Positions 1 to 8,864 of a stretch of 64,000 nucleotides of DNA are shown in pieces. The translations under genes and the position numbers were made by a program. Within the stretch, counting starts at the first letter, position 1. Every line of letters begins with the position of its first letter. Location of the stretch: contig NZ_JALKAJ010000004.1 of NCBI RefSeq assembly GCF_023015615.1, positions 124,001 to 188,000 on the forward strand. The letters run 5' to 3'. This stretch comes from Qipengyuania sp. S6317L1. Lineage in GTDB: Bacteria; Pseudomonadota; Alphaproteobacteria; Sphingomonadales; Sphingomonadaceae. The notes below the pieces were generated by a model. The model did not search any database and was not told the DNA's origin. It was given only the letters and a program-made list of their open reading frames with translations.

Positions 1-1
1 G

Positions 2-835
2 GTCGAGGAAGAATTTGCGCATATGCTCGATCAAGGCGTCGAACCGCCACGCGAAGAGCTTGAGCGGATCAAGCCGTTTTTTGCCGATCCAGACTTCGAG
101 GACGGGCCAAAGCACGTTGATCGCTCCGACCCTGACTTTGCCCTTTGGGTCGACCGCAACACCAACCGCCACAAGCACGATGCTTATGTCAGCGCCGTCA
201 TTTCGCTAAAGCCCGTTGGCGGCATTCCCGGCGATGCGACGGGCGACCAGATGCGTCTGATGGCGAAGCTTGCAAAGCAATACAGCTTTGACGAACTGCG
301 CATCATGCACACGCAGAACGTGGTTCTGCCGCACGTTAAAATCGCCGATCTCCACGCCTTGTGGACGCAGCTTGAGGCTGCTGGCCTTGGCGCGCCCAAC
401 ATGGACTCTATCGAGGACATGATCGCCTGCCCCGGCCTTGACTATTGCTCTCTTGCCAACGCTCGCTCGATCCCTCTGGCACAGCGCATTTCCGAGCGTT
501 TCGATGCTTCCGGCAAGACCGAGAAACTGGGCGAATTGAAGCTGAAGATTTCTGGCTGCATCAACGCTTGCGGCCACCACCACGCAGGACACATCGGGAT
601 CCTTGGCGTCGATAAGAAGGGACTGGAGAACTACCAGCTTTCCCTCGGCGGCTCGGAAGCCGAAGACACGTCGCTCGCCAAGATCACCGGTCCCGGCTTT
701 ACCGAAGACGGCGTTATCGAGGCGATCGATACCGTCACTGACGTCTATCTTCAAAGCCGCGAGGATGGCGAGCGTTTCCTCGATACCTACCGCCGCATCG
801 GCATGACCCCGTTCAAGGAGGCGCTTTATGGATAA
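2..835 (+). CDS. cysI: Sulfite reductase hemoprotein (CysI), C-terminal part
   Basis: The reading frame enters from the left edge, so the N-terminus is missing and about 277 residues are visible. Two cysteine pairs are seen: C-x5-C (codons at 428 and 446, in CPGLDYC) and C-x3-C (codons at 557 and 569, in SGCINACGHHH). In the nitrite/sulfite reductase family these bind the [4Fe-4S] cluster coupled to siroheme. The expected role is six-electron reduction of sulfite to sulfide for cysteine synthesis in the cytoplasm. Nitrite reductase shares the fold, but the cysH neighbour favours sulfite. The stop overlaps the next start by 8 bases. Confidence 0.93.
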   Translation, partial: VEEEFAHMLDQGVEPPREELERIKPFFADPDFEDGPKHVDRSDPDFALWVDRNTNRHKHDAYVSAVISLKPVGGIPGDATGDQMRLMAKLAKQYSFDELRIMHTQNVVLPHVKIADLHALWTQLEAAGLGAPNMDSIEDMIACPGLDYCSLANARSIPLAQRISERFDASGKTEKLGELKLKISGCINACGHHHAGHIGILGVDKKGLENYQLSLGGSEAEDTSLAKITGPGFTEDGVIEAIDTVTDVYLQSREDGERFLDTYRRIGMTPFKEALYG

Positions 836-1301
836 TGTGCTCGGAACGTCCCCTGACGACGTGCAATTCCGCTTTCGCGACGACGAAGTGGTCGACCACG
901 CGGCCGTAACTGTTGATTCCTGCTGTGATCAGACGAATGCGACCGCCGTACGGATCGAACCGGGCGATGATGCGCGCGTGCTTCTCCCCTTTCTCGACCG
1001 CCTCGCTTTGATCGAAGTGAACTTCCCCAGCTTTGGCGACGGGCGCGGCTATTCATCGGCCCGTATCCTGCGCGAAGCAGGTTTCACGGGCGAACTGCGC
1101 GCAGTAGGCGATGTTGGCATTGACCAGCTTTCGCACATGCGCCGCTGCGGTTTCGATGCCTTTGCGCCCGACAAACCCCTTAATGAAGAGGACGCGACCC
1201 GCGCGTTCGCAACGTGGGAAAACGTTTATCAGGCGAGCGTCGATAACAGGCGCACAATCCCGCAAATCCGGCATGGCGTGAACCCGAAAGCCCGCTCATG
1301 A
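828..1301 (+). CDS. DUF934 family protein of the cysteine operon
   Basis: This 157-residue soluble protein resembles the DUF934 family, which is often found beside cysI and cysH in proteobacteria and has no settled biochemical role. An AAGGAG ribosome site lies 7 bases before the ATG. The start is inside the end of cysI and the stop overlaps the cysH start by 4 bases (ATGA), so translational coupling is likely. No signal peptide, membrane segment or metal-binding cysteine cluster is visible. An accessory role in sulfite reduction, such as assembly or electron delivery, is an inference from context only. Confidence 0.85.
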   Translation: MDNVLGTSPDDVQFRFRDDEVVDHAAVTVDSCCDQTNATAVRIEPGDDARVLLPFLDRLALIEVNFPSFGDGRGYSSARILREAGFTGELRAVGDVGIDQLSHMRRCGFDAFAPDKPLNEEDATRAFATWENVYQASVDNRRTIPQIRHGVNPKARS

Positions 1302-2089
1302 ACAAGCCCCAAGCCCCCTTCACCACCGAAGAAGCCCGCGAGCGCGCGGTTGACCGGCTCGATGTGTCCCCTCGCTTTACCGAGCATGAGGCGCTGCGCC
1401 TCAACAATATGTTCCGCGGGTCCTCGACGCACGAAATGCTCAAGGCGGTGTTTGAAGGCTCGCTTGCGGGTGATGTTGCGACCGTCTCCAGCTTTGGCGC
1501 GGAAAGCGTGGTGCTTTTGCACCTGCTGGCCGAGGTCAATCCCGATGTGCCCGTCCTCTTCCTCGACACGGGCAAACATTTTGCCGAAACGATTGCTTAC
1601 CGTGATGAAGTGGTGGAGCGTTTGGGCCTCACAAACCTGCAAATTCTCAACCCCGATGAGGCGGAAGTCATCGCCAAGGACGAAAGCGGCCTTCGCTGGT
1701 CATATGACCCGGATGGCTGCTGCGAAATCCGCAAGGTGAAGCCACTTGAAGAGGCGCTTGATCGCTTTGATGCGAGCTTCACCGGCCGCAAGGCGTTTCA
1801 GTCATCGACGCGCGCGAACCTTCCGCGCTTTGAAATTGATACATCCGACGCGGCGGGCCGCCTGAAGATCAACCCGCTGATCGATTGGAGCGCCGAGGAT
1901 ATCGCGGCTTACATGGAAGAACATGACCTGCCGCGTCACCCGCTGGTTGCGCGAGGGTTTCCCAGCATCGGATGCGAACCTTGCACGCACAAGGTTGCGC
2001 CGGGCGAAGACCCGCGTTCGGGCCGCTGGAAAGGCTGGGACAAAACCGAATGCGGCATCCACAAGCCGGGCGAGGAACCGTTCCTTTAA
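1298..2089 (+). CDS. cysH: Assimilatory APS/PAPS reductase
   Basis: This 263-residue enzyme reduces activated sulfate to sulfite using thioredoxin. The N-terminal half has the adenylyl-binding SFGAESVVLLH and LFLDTGKHF segments. The tail carries the catalytic cysteine Cys252 in ECGIH. Two extra cysteine pairs, Cys141-Cys142 and Cys226-x2-Cys229, are the [4Fe-4S] ligands typical of adenylylsulfate (APS) reductases and absent from enterobacterial PAPS reductase, so APS is the likelier substrate. It starts at an ATGA overlap with the DUF934 gene and ends the operon. The next gene, on the opposite strand, ends 12 bases away. Confidence 0.93.
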   Translation: MNKPQAPFTTEEARERAVDRLDVSPRFTEHEALRLNNMFRGSSTHEMLKAVFEGSLAGDVATVSSFGAESVVLLHLLAEVNPDVPVLFLDTGKHFAETIAYRDEVVERLGLTNLQILNPDEAEVIAKDESGLRWSYDPDGCCEIRKVKPLEEALDRFDASFTGRKAFQSSTRANLPRFEIDTSDAAGRLKINPLIDWSAEDIAAYMEEHDLPRHPLVARGFPSIGCEPCTHKVAPGEDPRSGRWKGWDKTECGIHKPGEEPFL

Positions 2090-2101
2090 AGCGCGCGGGC
2101 G

Positions 2102-3016
2102 TTAGAGCCAGCCCTGTTCCTTGTACCACTGCGCGGTCATTTTCATGCCGGCCTCGCCGTCCCAGACCGCCTGCCAGATCGAGATCGGCGGCGCTTTGCG
2201 CAAGTCGCAGACCCAGTCCTTGTGGAGCATATAGCCCACGCGGTCTTCGGTCAGCTTCGCCTTGCCGCCGCGCAGGAACCCATCAAGCTTTGCACCCAAT
2301 TGCATGACAGCAGGCGGCAGCGGGGCGGCCACGACATTGTCGTTACCGACCGCCTCACCAATGAGCTTGGCCAAATCCTTATGCGTGTAGCCATAGGCAT
2401 TGTCGTCCCATGGCTCGTAAGTTTGGCCCTTTGTCTTGGAATTGACGGGCACTAAAGCCACCAGAAGACGCGCAAGATCTTCTACATGGATAAGCGAGCT
2501 TGCCCCTTCCGGGGGAACAGGGACCACGCCCAATTTCGCCGCTTTGAAAAGGTCGAGGTAATCCTTGTCGCCAGGGCCATAAACGCCCGGTGGCCGCACG
2601 ATGGTCCAGTTAAGGCCGCTGTCTTGAACCAGCGCCTCTGCCCGCGCTTTGGATGCGCCATATTCGGAAAGGCTCGGTTCACGCGCGGCGAGCGAGGAGA
2701 CAAAGACAAAGCGCGGCACCCCCGCCTGTTTTGCCGCAGCGATCAAATTGGCCGTGCCGGTTACATTGGCCGCCTCGAACCGCCCGACATTGGGTGTATT
2801 GGTAAGACCGGCGATGTGGATCACCGCCTCGCATCCCTGAAGGAGTTCTTCCAAAGAGCCCTTGTTATCGAGCGCGCCAGAAATCCATTCGACCCGGTCG
2901 CGAGGGGCGGCAGGGCGGCGGGTGAGCGCACGCACTTTCATCGCTTTGTGCAAAGCCACATCGAGCGTCGCCTGACCGACAAAGCCCGTGGCACCGGTGA
3001 TCGCAATTTTGCTCAT
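2102..3016 (-). CDS. NAD(P)-dependent epimerase/dehydratase-like protein (atypical SDR)
   Basis: This 304-residue Rossmann protein starts with the nucleotide motif TGATGFVG at residues 7-14. A YGASK sequence further on matches the YxxxK catalytic pair of short-chain dehydrogenases. Similar proteins include NDUFA9-like and NmrA-like reductases, often tied to quinone or complex I assembly, but the substrate cannot be read from sequence. Its ATG directly follows the proB stop (TAGATG), so it is probably co-transcribed with obgE and proB. The link to proline synthesis may be only positional. Confidence 0.8.
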   Translation of the reverse strand: MSKIAITGATGFVGQATLDVALHKAMKVRALTRRPAAPRDRVEWISGALDNKGSLEELLQGCEAVIHIAGLTNTPNVGRFEAANVTGTANLIAAAKQAGVPRFVFVSSLAAREPSLSEYGASKARAEALVQDSGLNWTIVRPPGVYGPGDKDYLDLFKAAKLGVVPVPPEGASSLIHVEDLARLLVALVPVNSKTKGQTYEPWDDNAYGYTHKDLAKLIGEAVGNDNVVAAPLPPAVMQLGAKLDGFLRGGKAKLTEDRVGYMLHKDWVCDLRKAPPISIWQAVWDGEAGMKMTAQWYKEQGWL

Positions 3017-4138
3017 CTATTCATACACCATATGATCGCGATGGACGACGGCTGCGCGCGGGGCATAGCCCAGCTTTGCTTCCTGTTCCGTGCCCTGAAG
3101 CCCGAGGATCGCGCGGCATTCCTCGCTCGAATACTCGACGAGGCCCTGTCCTAACCGTTCCCCCTTGGGGCCATGCAGGCTGACAAGAGCACCGCGAGTA
3201 AATTCGCCCTCCACCTCGGTCAGGCCAGCGGCGAGAAGACTTGCACCGCCCTGAAGCGCGGTAACACAGCCTGCATCCACCGTCAGCACGCCTTCGGGTG
3301 CCAGCCGACCGCCAAGCCACCCTTTGCGGGCGCTATCGCTACGCACCGGCAGGAACACCGTGGCCCGGCTCTCTTCGGCGGCGGTCTTGATCGGGTGCGG
3401 TTTCGTCCCGTTGATGATCGCAAGCGCGATCCCTGCGCGTTCCGCAATGCGCGCGGCCTGAAGCTTTGACAGCATCCCGCCAGAACCCATTCCAGAGGAA
3501 CTTTCTGCGCTGGCCATTGCTATGACCTCGGGGCTGACGCCTTCGACCCGTTCGATCAGCGTCGCACCTTCCTGTGATGGCGGGCGGTCATAAAGGCCGT
3601 CGACATCCGACAAAAGCAGCACCGCATCGGCATTGCCCGCCTGCGCCACGCGGGCAGCGAGGCGGTCATTGTCGCCGAAACGGATTTCCTCGGTTGCGAC
3701 ACTGTCGTTCTCGTTGACCACTGGCACCGCGCCATTTGCAAGCAAGCAGTCAAGGGTCGCAGAAGCGTTGAGATAACGCCTGCGATCTTCAAGATCGCCC
3801 AATGTCACAAGCATTTGCGCGGCAACCATGTCGTGTTTGCCCAGCGCCTTCGCCCAAAGCTGCGCCAACGCTACTTGCCCAACGCTCGCGGAGGCTTGCG
3901 CATCGGCAAGACTTGCACGGCCGCCCTTGCCAAGGCCAAGCCGAGCCGCGCCAAGGGCAATCGCGCCCGAGCTGACCACGATGATTTCAGCGCCATTGGC
4001 CCGCAGGTCAGCCAAATCCTGCGCTAGCGATTGGATCAACGGCGCGTTCGGCTCACCATCGCAGACCAGCAGGGCGCTGCCGACCTTGACGACGATACGC
4101 TTGGACCGGATTAAATCTGCAATAGAAGTGATTGCCAT
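3017..4138 (-). CDS. proB: Glutamate 5-kinase
   Basis: This 373-residue protein phosphorylates glutamate in the first step of proline synthesis. An amino-acid kinase domain (VVKVGSALLV near residues 16-25, followed by the glycine-rich VVSSGAIALG segment) is joined to a C-terminal PUA domain from about residue 280, as in full-length ProB. I chose the ATG at 4138, 4 bases after the obgE stop, because the family begins just before the KVGS strand. A longer in-frame start at 4192 would run into obgE. The obgE-proB pairing is common in alphaproteobacteria, and proC lies about 3 kb away on the same strand. Confidence 0.93.
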   Translation of the reverse strand: MAITSIADLIRSKRIVVKVGSALLVCDGEPNAPLIQSLAQDLADLRANGAEIIVVSSGAIALGAARLGLGKGGRASLADAQASASVGQVALAQLWAKALGKHDMVAAQMLVTLGDLEDRRRYLNASATLDCLLANGAVPVVNENDSVATEEIRFGDNDRLAARVAQAGNADAVLLLSDVDGLYDRPPSQEGATLIERVEGVSPEVIAMASAESSSGMGSGGMLSKLQAARIAERAGIALAIINGTKPHPIKTAAEESRATVFLPVRSDSARKGWLGGRLAPEGVLTVDAGCVTALQGGASLLAAGLTEVEGEFTRGALVSLHGPKGERLGQGLVEYSSEECRAILGLQGTEQEAKLGYAPRAAVVHRDHMVYE

Positions 4139-4142
4139 AACG

Positions 4143-5261
<1,119 letters not shown>

Positions 5262-5323
5262 CTAAAGCGCGAAGAGCCTTGCGGCAAGCACTGTCACTAT
5301 TCCCGGCGATACGGTCACAGCGC

Positions 5324-6259
5324 CTAATTGGAGCCAGCGCCGGTCTCTTCACTGGCCACAGGCTGCGTCACGGGCTGTGAGATCACATTTTCCTGCACCG
5401 GGATCACAGGCACTTCTGCCCCCGTCTCGGCATCGGGCATTTCAGCAGCAATATAGCTTGGCTGAGCCAGAGTGGTCGCAGGGCTGGCCTCCGCACTCGG
5501 CACAATCACCCCGTTGCGCCGCGCCTCCTGAACGGCGACCCAACCAGGCTGCGATGGACCATAAAGTTCGCCATACTGGCTGTCCCACTGCGCAGAGACG
5601 CGCTGATATTGTTCATAGTCGGTGAAAAACACCTCAAACGGCGCTTCAAGCAGGGGGAAGTTGACCATGGCAAAATCGACCGGACCATCAGGCGGGGTCG
5701 CCAGATAGCGGTTCGATATATCCAGGGCGGCCCGACAGAACCCTGCGCGCACGGGCGGCAGCGCAAAGAAGTTGTAGACCCCAGTCATGTGCTCTTCACG
5801 CGCCAATATGCCAGCGCGCCGCCCGCCGTTTTCACGGCGATAATCGGCCTCGATCCGGTCATTGACCCGCTTGAGGCTTCTTGCATGATCGCTGATGTAG
5901 CCGGAGTAAGCGGTGAGGATCGGCTGATATTGCGCGGCCGTGCAATTCAAGGCCGCGACGTTCCAGGCTGAACGGAAATGCCAAACGCTCTCATCGTCCG
6001 AAATTCCGGTATTGATGGTGCGTCGTACGCCGCTGGTGTCCCGGGCTGGAATTTGCATCACATAAGAAGCGCCGCCGGGGGGAAGCGGACGATAAGGAGT
6101 ACGCTCAGCCGCAGGTGGTGGCGGAGGAGGCGGCGGCGGTGGAGGAGGTGGAGGGGGCGTGCAAGCACCGATCAGCGCCGCAGCGAGCACCACGCCGGTG
6201 ATCTTTAGCGGAGCGCCTTTTTGCTGCGCGTTGGCGGCAGTGGACGATTGATCTTTCAT
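5324..6259 (-). CDS. Lipoprotein with a run of 15 prolines
   Basis: This 311-residue protein has a signal sequence ending in the lipobox LIGAC, with the lipidated cysteine at residue 33. One residue later come 15 consecutive prolines. I chose the ATG at 6259 because GGGGAAGAA sits just upstream and the signal peptide then begins normally. The rest is soluble with no domain I recognise, and the end is rich in Val, Pro and Glu. The proline run could act as a stiff spacer lifting the domain off the membrane and would need elongation factor P to translate. Function unknown. Confidence 0.8.
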   Translation of the reverse strand: MKDQSSTAANAQQKGAPLKITGVVLAAALIGACTPPPPPPPPPPPPPPPAAERTPYRPLPPGGASYVMQIPARDTSGVRRTINTGISDDESVWHFRSAWNVAALNCTAAQYQPILTAYSGYISDHARSLKRVNDRIEADYRRENGGRRAGILAREEHMTGVYNFFALPPVRAGFCRAALDISNRYLATPPDGPVDFAMVNFPLLEAPFEVFFTDYEQYQRVSAQWDSQYGELYGPSQPGWVAVQEARRNGVIVPSAEASPATTLAQPSYIAAEMPDAETGAEVPVIPVQENVISQPVTQPVASEETGAGSN

Positions 6260-6380
6260 ACTTTCTTCCCCGAGCCCTCTCATAGGCAACAGCGCGCACC
6301 ATGCCGATTGAAAGCTTGCTGCGCAATGAAGGTTACAACCGGTTAGCTGACTATGTGCCCCGGTTTGTCGCGAGGCTATG

Positions 6381-6422
6381 CCAAAGAAAATGCCCGGAGC
6401 CTATGGCAGGCATCCGGGCATT
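6381..6422 (-). terminator. Rho-independent terminator after the Bax inhibitor-1 gene
   Basis: On the minus strand, an 8-bp perfect stem (TGCCCGGA/TCCGGGCA) with an inner GCCT/AGGC extension is followed by TTTTCTTT. It lies 48 bases after the 6470 stop and about 120 bases before the lipoprotein start, separating the two genes. Confidence 0.85.
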
Positions 6423-6469
6423 CACTTGTTTCAACACTTTCGTTGAGGCGCCTGGCCTCGAAAGGGCAC

Positions 6470-7201
6470 CTATTCGCGGCTGCCGAGGAAGTTCAGCAGG
6501 AACATGAACATGTTCACGAAGTCGAGATAGAGGCTCGTTGCGCCCATGATCACGGCTTTGCCCATGAACTCGGTCCCGCGAAGGTACTGGTAGTCGTTCT
6601 TGAGACGCTGCGTATCGTAGGCGGTGAGGCCAGCGAAAATCAGAACACCGAGGCCGCTGATCACGAAGGCCATGGTTTCAGACTGGAGGAACCAGTTGAC
6701 GACCATCGCCACGATCAGGCCGATCACGCCCATGATGAGGAACGAACCAAAGCCCGACAGGTCTTTCTTCGTGGTGTAACCCCACAGCGAAAGCCCGGCA
6801 AAAGCGGCGGCTGTTGCGAAGAAGGTCACGGCGATGGATTCGCCTGTAAACACGAGGAAGATCGTCGACAGCGACAGACCCATTACGGTCGCAAATGCCC
6901 AAAATACGACTTGCAGCGTGCCATAGCTCATCTTGTGCAGGCCAAAGCTCATCGCGAGAATGAAGCCGAGCGGTGCGAGCGAAACGATCCACATCAGTGG
7001 GCCGCTGGCAAAAGCATATGCAAGACCGGTTGCCGCAGCGCCCGCTGCAACGATGCCGGTCAGCAGCACAGCCGAAGCCATGTAGTTGTAAATCGAAAGC
7101 ATATAGGAGCGCAGACCTTCATCATAGGTCTCGCGTCCTGCAACATCCCCGCCTGCGCGAGGCACAGAACCGAATTGTTGCGTTTCTTTCCAATCAGACA
7201 T
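6470..7201 (-). CDS. Bax inhibitor-1/YccA family membrane protein
   Basis: This 243-residue integral membrane protein has about seven hydrophobic segments, the Bax inhibitor-1 (BI-1/TMBIM) topology. The ATG at 7201 is preceded by AAGGGATC at normal ribosome-site distance, so a longer in-frame start at 7252 is unlikely. Bacterial members include pH-dependent calcium leak channels and YccA, which modulates the protease FtsH. Which role applies here is not visible. The gene is monocistronic by layout: 147 non-coding bases upstream and a strong terminator downstream. Confidence 0.88.
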   Translation of the reverse strand: MSDWKETQQFGSVPRAGGDVAGRETYDEGLRSYMLSIYNYMASAVLLTGIVAAGAAATGLAYAFASGPLMWIVSLAPLGFILAMSFGLHKMSYGTLQVVFWAFATVMGLSLSTIFLVFTGESIAVTFFATAAAFAGLSLWGYTTKKDLSGFGSFLIMGVIGLIVAMVVNWFLQSETMAFVISGLGVLIFAGLTAYDTQRLKNDYQYLRGTEFMGKAVIMGATSLYLDFVNMFMFLLNFLGSRE

Positions 7202-7348
7202 TTTGGATCCCTTTGTCTCCAAGTTGAGCGCGAGGATACGCGCTTTATGCAAGCGATATTGGCATTTCCCCCGCGATTTTCAAGCAAAACCGGATGAGGT
7301 TCGACGAATGTCGTTCATATTTGGGTTGAATATGATTAACGAATTCTA

Positions 7349-8149
7349 TCAATCGACGCCGGCGGAAAGCTCCGATCCGCGCTTTGCGGTCGCTTCAAGC
7401 GTATCGGTGAGCAAGTGCACCAATGCCTTGTCGGCATCGAGCACGTTCATGCCCTCGCGCGTCATCCCGCCCGGGCTCGCCACCTGATCTGCAAGTTTGC
7501 CCGGTGAGACCTCGGCCCCGGACGCGAGGGAGGAGGCGCCATCGACGGTCGCGATAGCGAGGCGGGTCGCCTGATCCTGGTCGATACCAAGGTCAACGGC
7601 TGCCTCAGCAAGCGCGTCAATAAAGCGATAGACAAAACCCGGACCCGAGCCAGCAAGCGCAGTAACAATGTCGAATTTCGCTTCATCCTCCAGCCATGTC
7701 GCCATGCCGAGATGGTCGAAGAAGGCGAATACGCTCTCGCGCGCGTCTTCATTCAGGCCGGATTGCGCCAGGATAATCGGCGATTTGCCGATCCGCGCGG
7801 CCAAATTGGGCATCACCCGCACATGCGCATCAGCGCCCGGAAACGCGTTCTTCAACTGAGCCAGTGTGATCCCGGCGAGCAGCGATGTCAGCACCACGCC
7901 TTTACCGGTAAGCTGTTGAAGTCCCGGACCAAGCGCGCCCAGTTGTTGCGGTTTGAACCCGAGCATCACCGCATCGTGTCCGGCGTCCTTTGCCGCCTCC
8001 ACATCTCGGTAAATCGTCACGCCATCAGGCGCGCTTTCCAACGCCGGGTCAAGAATGGAGAAACGCGAAGGTTCCAAGCCCGCTGCGAGCCAACCGGCCA
8101 GCATCGCGCCGCCCATATTGCCGCAACCAATAATCAAAAGATGTTTCAT
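7349..8149 (-). CDS. proC: Pyrroline-5-carboxylate reductase
   Basis: This 266-residue enzyme carries out the last step of proline synthesis with NAD(P)H. The N-terminal dinucleotide motif GCGNMGGAM begins at residue 8. The C-terminal helical domain carries the signature LAGSGPGFVYRFIDAL. Length and layout match ProC. The YbjN-like gene lies 15 bases upstream, so the two are probably co-transcribed. With proB at 3017-4138, two of the three proline enzymes are in this window. No proA is seen. Confidence 0.93.
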   Translation of the reverse strand: MKHLLIIGCGNMGGAMLAGWLAAGLEPSRFSILDPALESAPDGVTIYRDVEAAKDAGHDAVMLGFKPQQLGALGPGLQQLTGKGVVLTSLLAGITLAQLKNAFPGADAHVRVMPNLAARIGKSPIILAQSGLNEDARESVFAFFDHLGMATWLEDEAKFDIVTALAGSGPGFVYRFIDALAEAAVDLGIDQDQATRLAIATVDGASSLASGAEVSPGKLADQVASPGGMTREGMNVLDADKALVHLLTDTLEATAKRGSELSAGVD

Positions 8150-8164
8150 AATCTAAGGCAGCTA

Positions 8165-8671
8165 TTAAGCCTCACCCGCCGCGTCAACCATAGCCGCATC
8201 AAGCGCGGCGCGTGGCGATTTGTCGCCCCACAGCACAAATTGGAACGCGGGGTAGAAACGGTCGCATTCATCAATCGCATTCTCGACCAGCGCCTGCGCC
8301 TGAGTGATGGAGAGCATGCCATCATCACCAAGCAGCGCACCGTGACGATAGATCAGCACATCGCCTTGTGACCAGATGTCGAAATGGCCCAGCCACACCT
8401 GCTCGTTCACGAGACTGAGAAGCTCGTATGCGCTGTGCTTTTTCTCTGTCGTTACGCGAATGTCGGGCAAGCACAGGAACTGCAGGACATTATCCGCCGC
8501 CCGCCAGATTGCGCGCAGTTGATATTTGGTCCAGCTGCCTTGAACCTCGCCGACTATCTCATCGTCTGAGACAACTTCACTATCCCAACCGCGCGCGTCG
8601 AAGAGCGCGGCCAGCATGTCAATCGGTGCAGCATCATCGTCTGACGAGAATTCAATTTCGCGCGGTCTCAT
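8165..8671 (-). CDS. YbjN domain-containing protein
   Basis: This 168-residue acidic soluble protein matches the YbjN family, whose fold resembles type III secretion chaperones. In enterobacteria YbjN affects motility and stress responses. The ATG at 8671 is supported by a GAGGTG ribosome site 5 bases upstream and by the family-typical beginning. A longer in-frame start at 8815 would add unrelated cysteine-rich sequence. The ribosome site can pair with a CACCT just before it (see the inverted repeat at 8676-8688). It is probably co-transcribed with proC. Precise function unknown. Confidence 0.82.
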   Translation of the reverse strand: MRPREIEFSSDDDAAPIDMLAALFDARGWDSEVVSDDEIVGEVQGSWTKYQLRAIWRAADNVLQFLCLPDIRVTTEKKHSAYELLSLVNEQVWLGHFDIWSQGDVLIYRHGALLGDDGMLSITQAQALVENAIDECDRFYPAFQFVLWGDKSPRAALDAAMVDAAGEA

Positions 8672-8675
8672 CGGA

Positions 8676-8688
8676 CACCTCGCAGGTG
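8676..8688 (-). promoter_or_regulatory. Inverted repeat covering the YbjN ribosome site
   Basis: CACCT-GCG-AGGTG forms a 5-bp stem with a 3-base loop whose 3' arm is the ribosome-binding sequence, 4 bases before the ATG. The stem is short, so it may only weakly lower initiation. Confidence 0.35.
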
Positions 8689-8864
8689 AGGAAGAGAGCT
8701 TGAGGCGGGATAGGAGGGTTTGCTTTGCATCGACCAAACAAATGCAGGCGCATGCCCCTACTTGGCAATCCGCCGACCATCCAACACTTGGGGAGAAGTC
8801 GCCTCGCTTGTTCAAACCCTGTGCACAGAAAGCCGGGGAAGAATGTAAAATTGACGCAAAAACG

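Noticed and set aside
6353..7297. A 314-residue plus-strand frame over the Bax inhibitor-1 gene
   Set aside because: It crosses the strong terminator at 6381-6422 and reads as a His/Glu/Arg-rich shadow of membrane protein codons.
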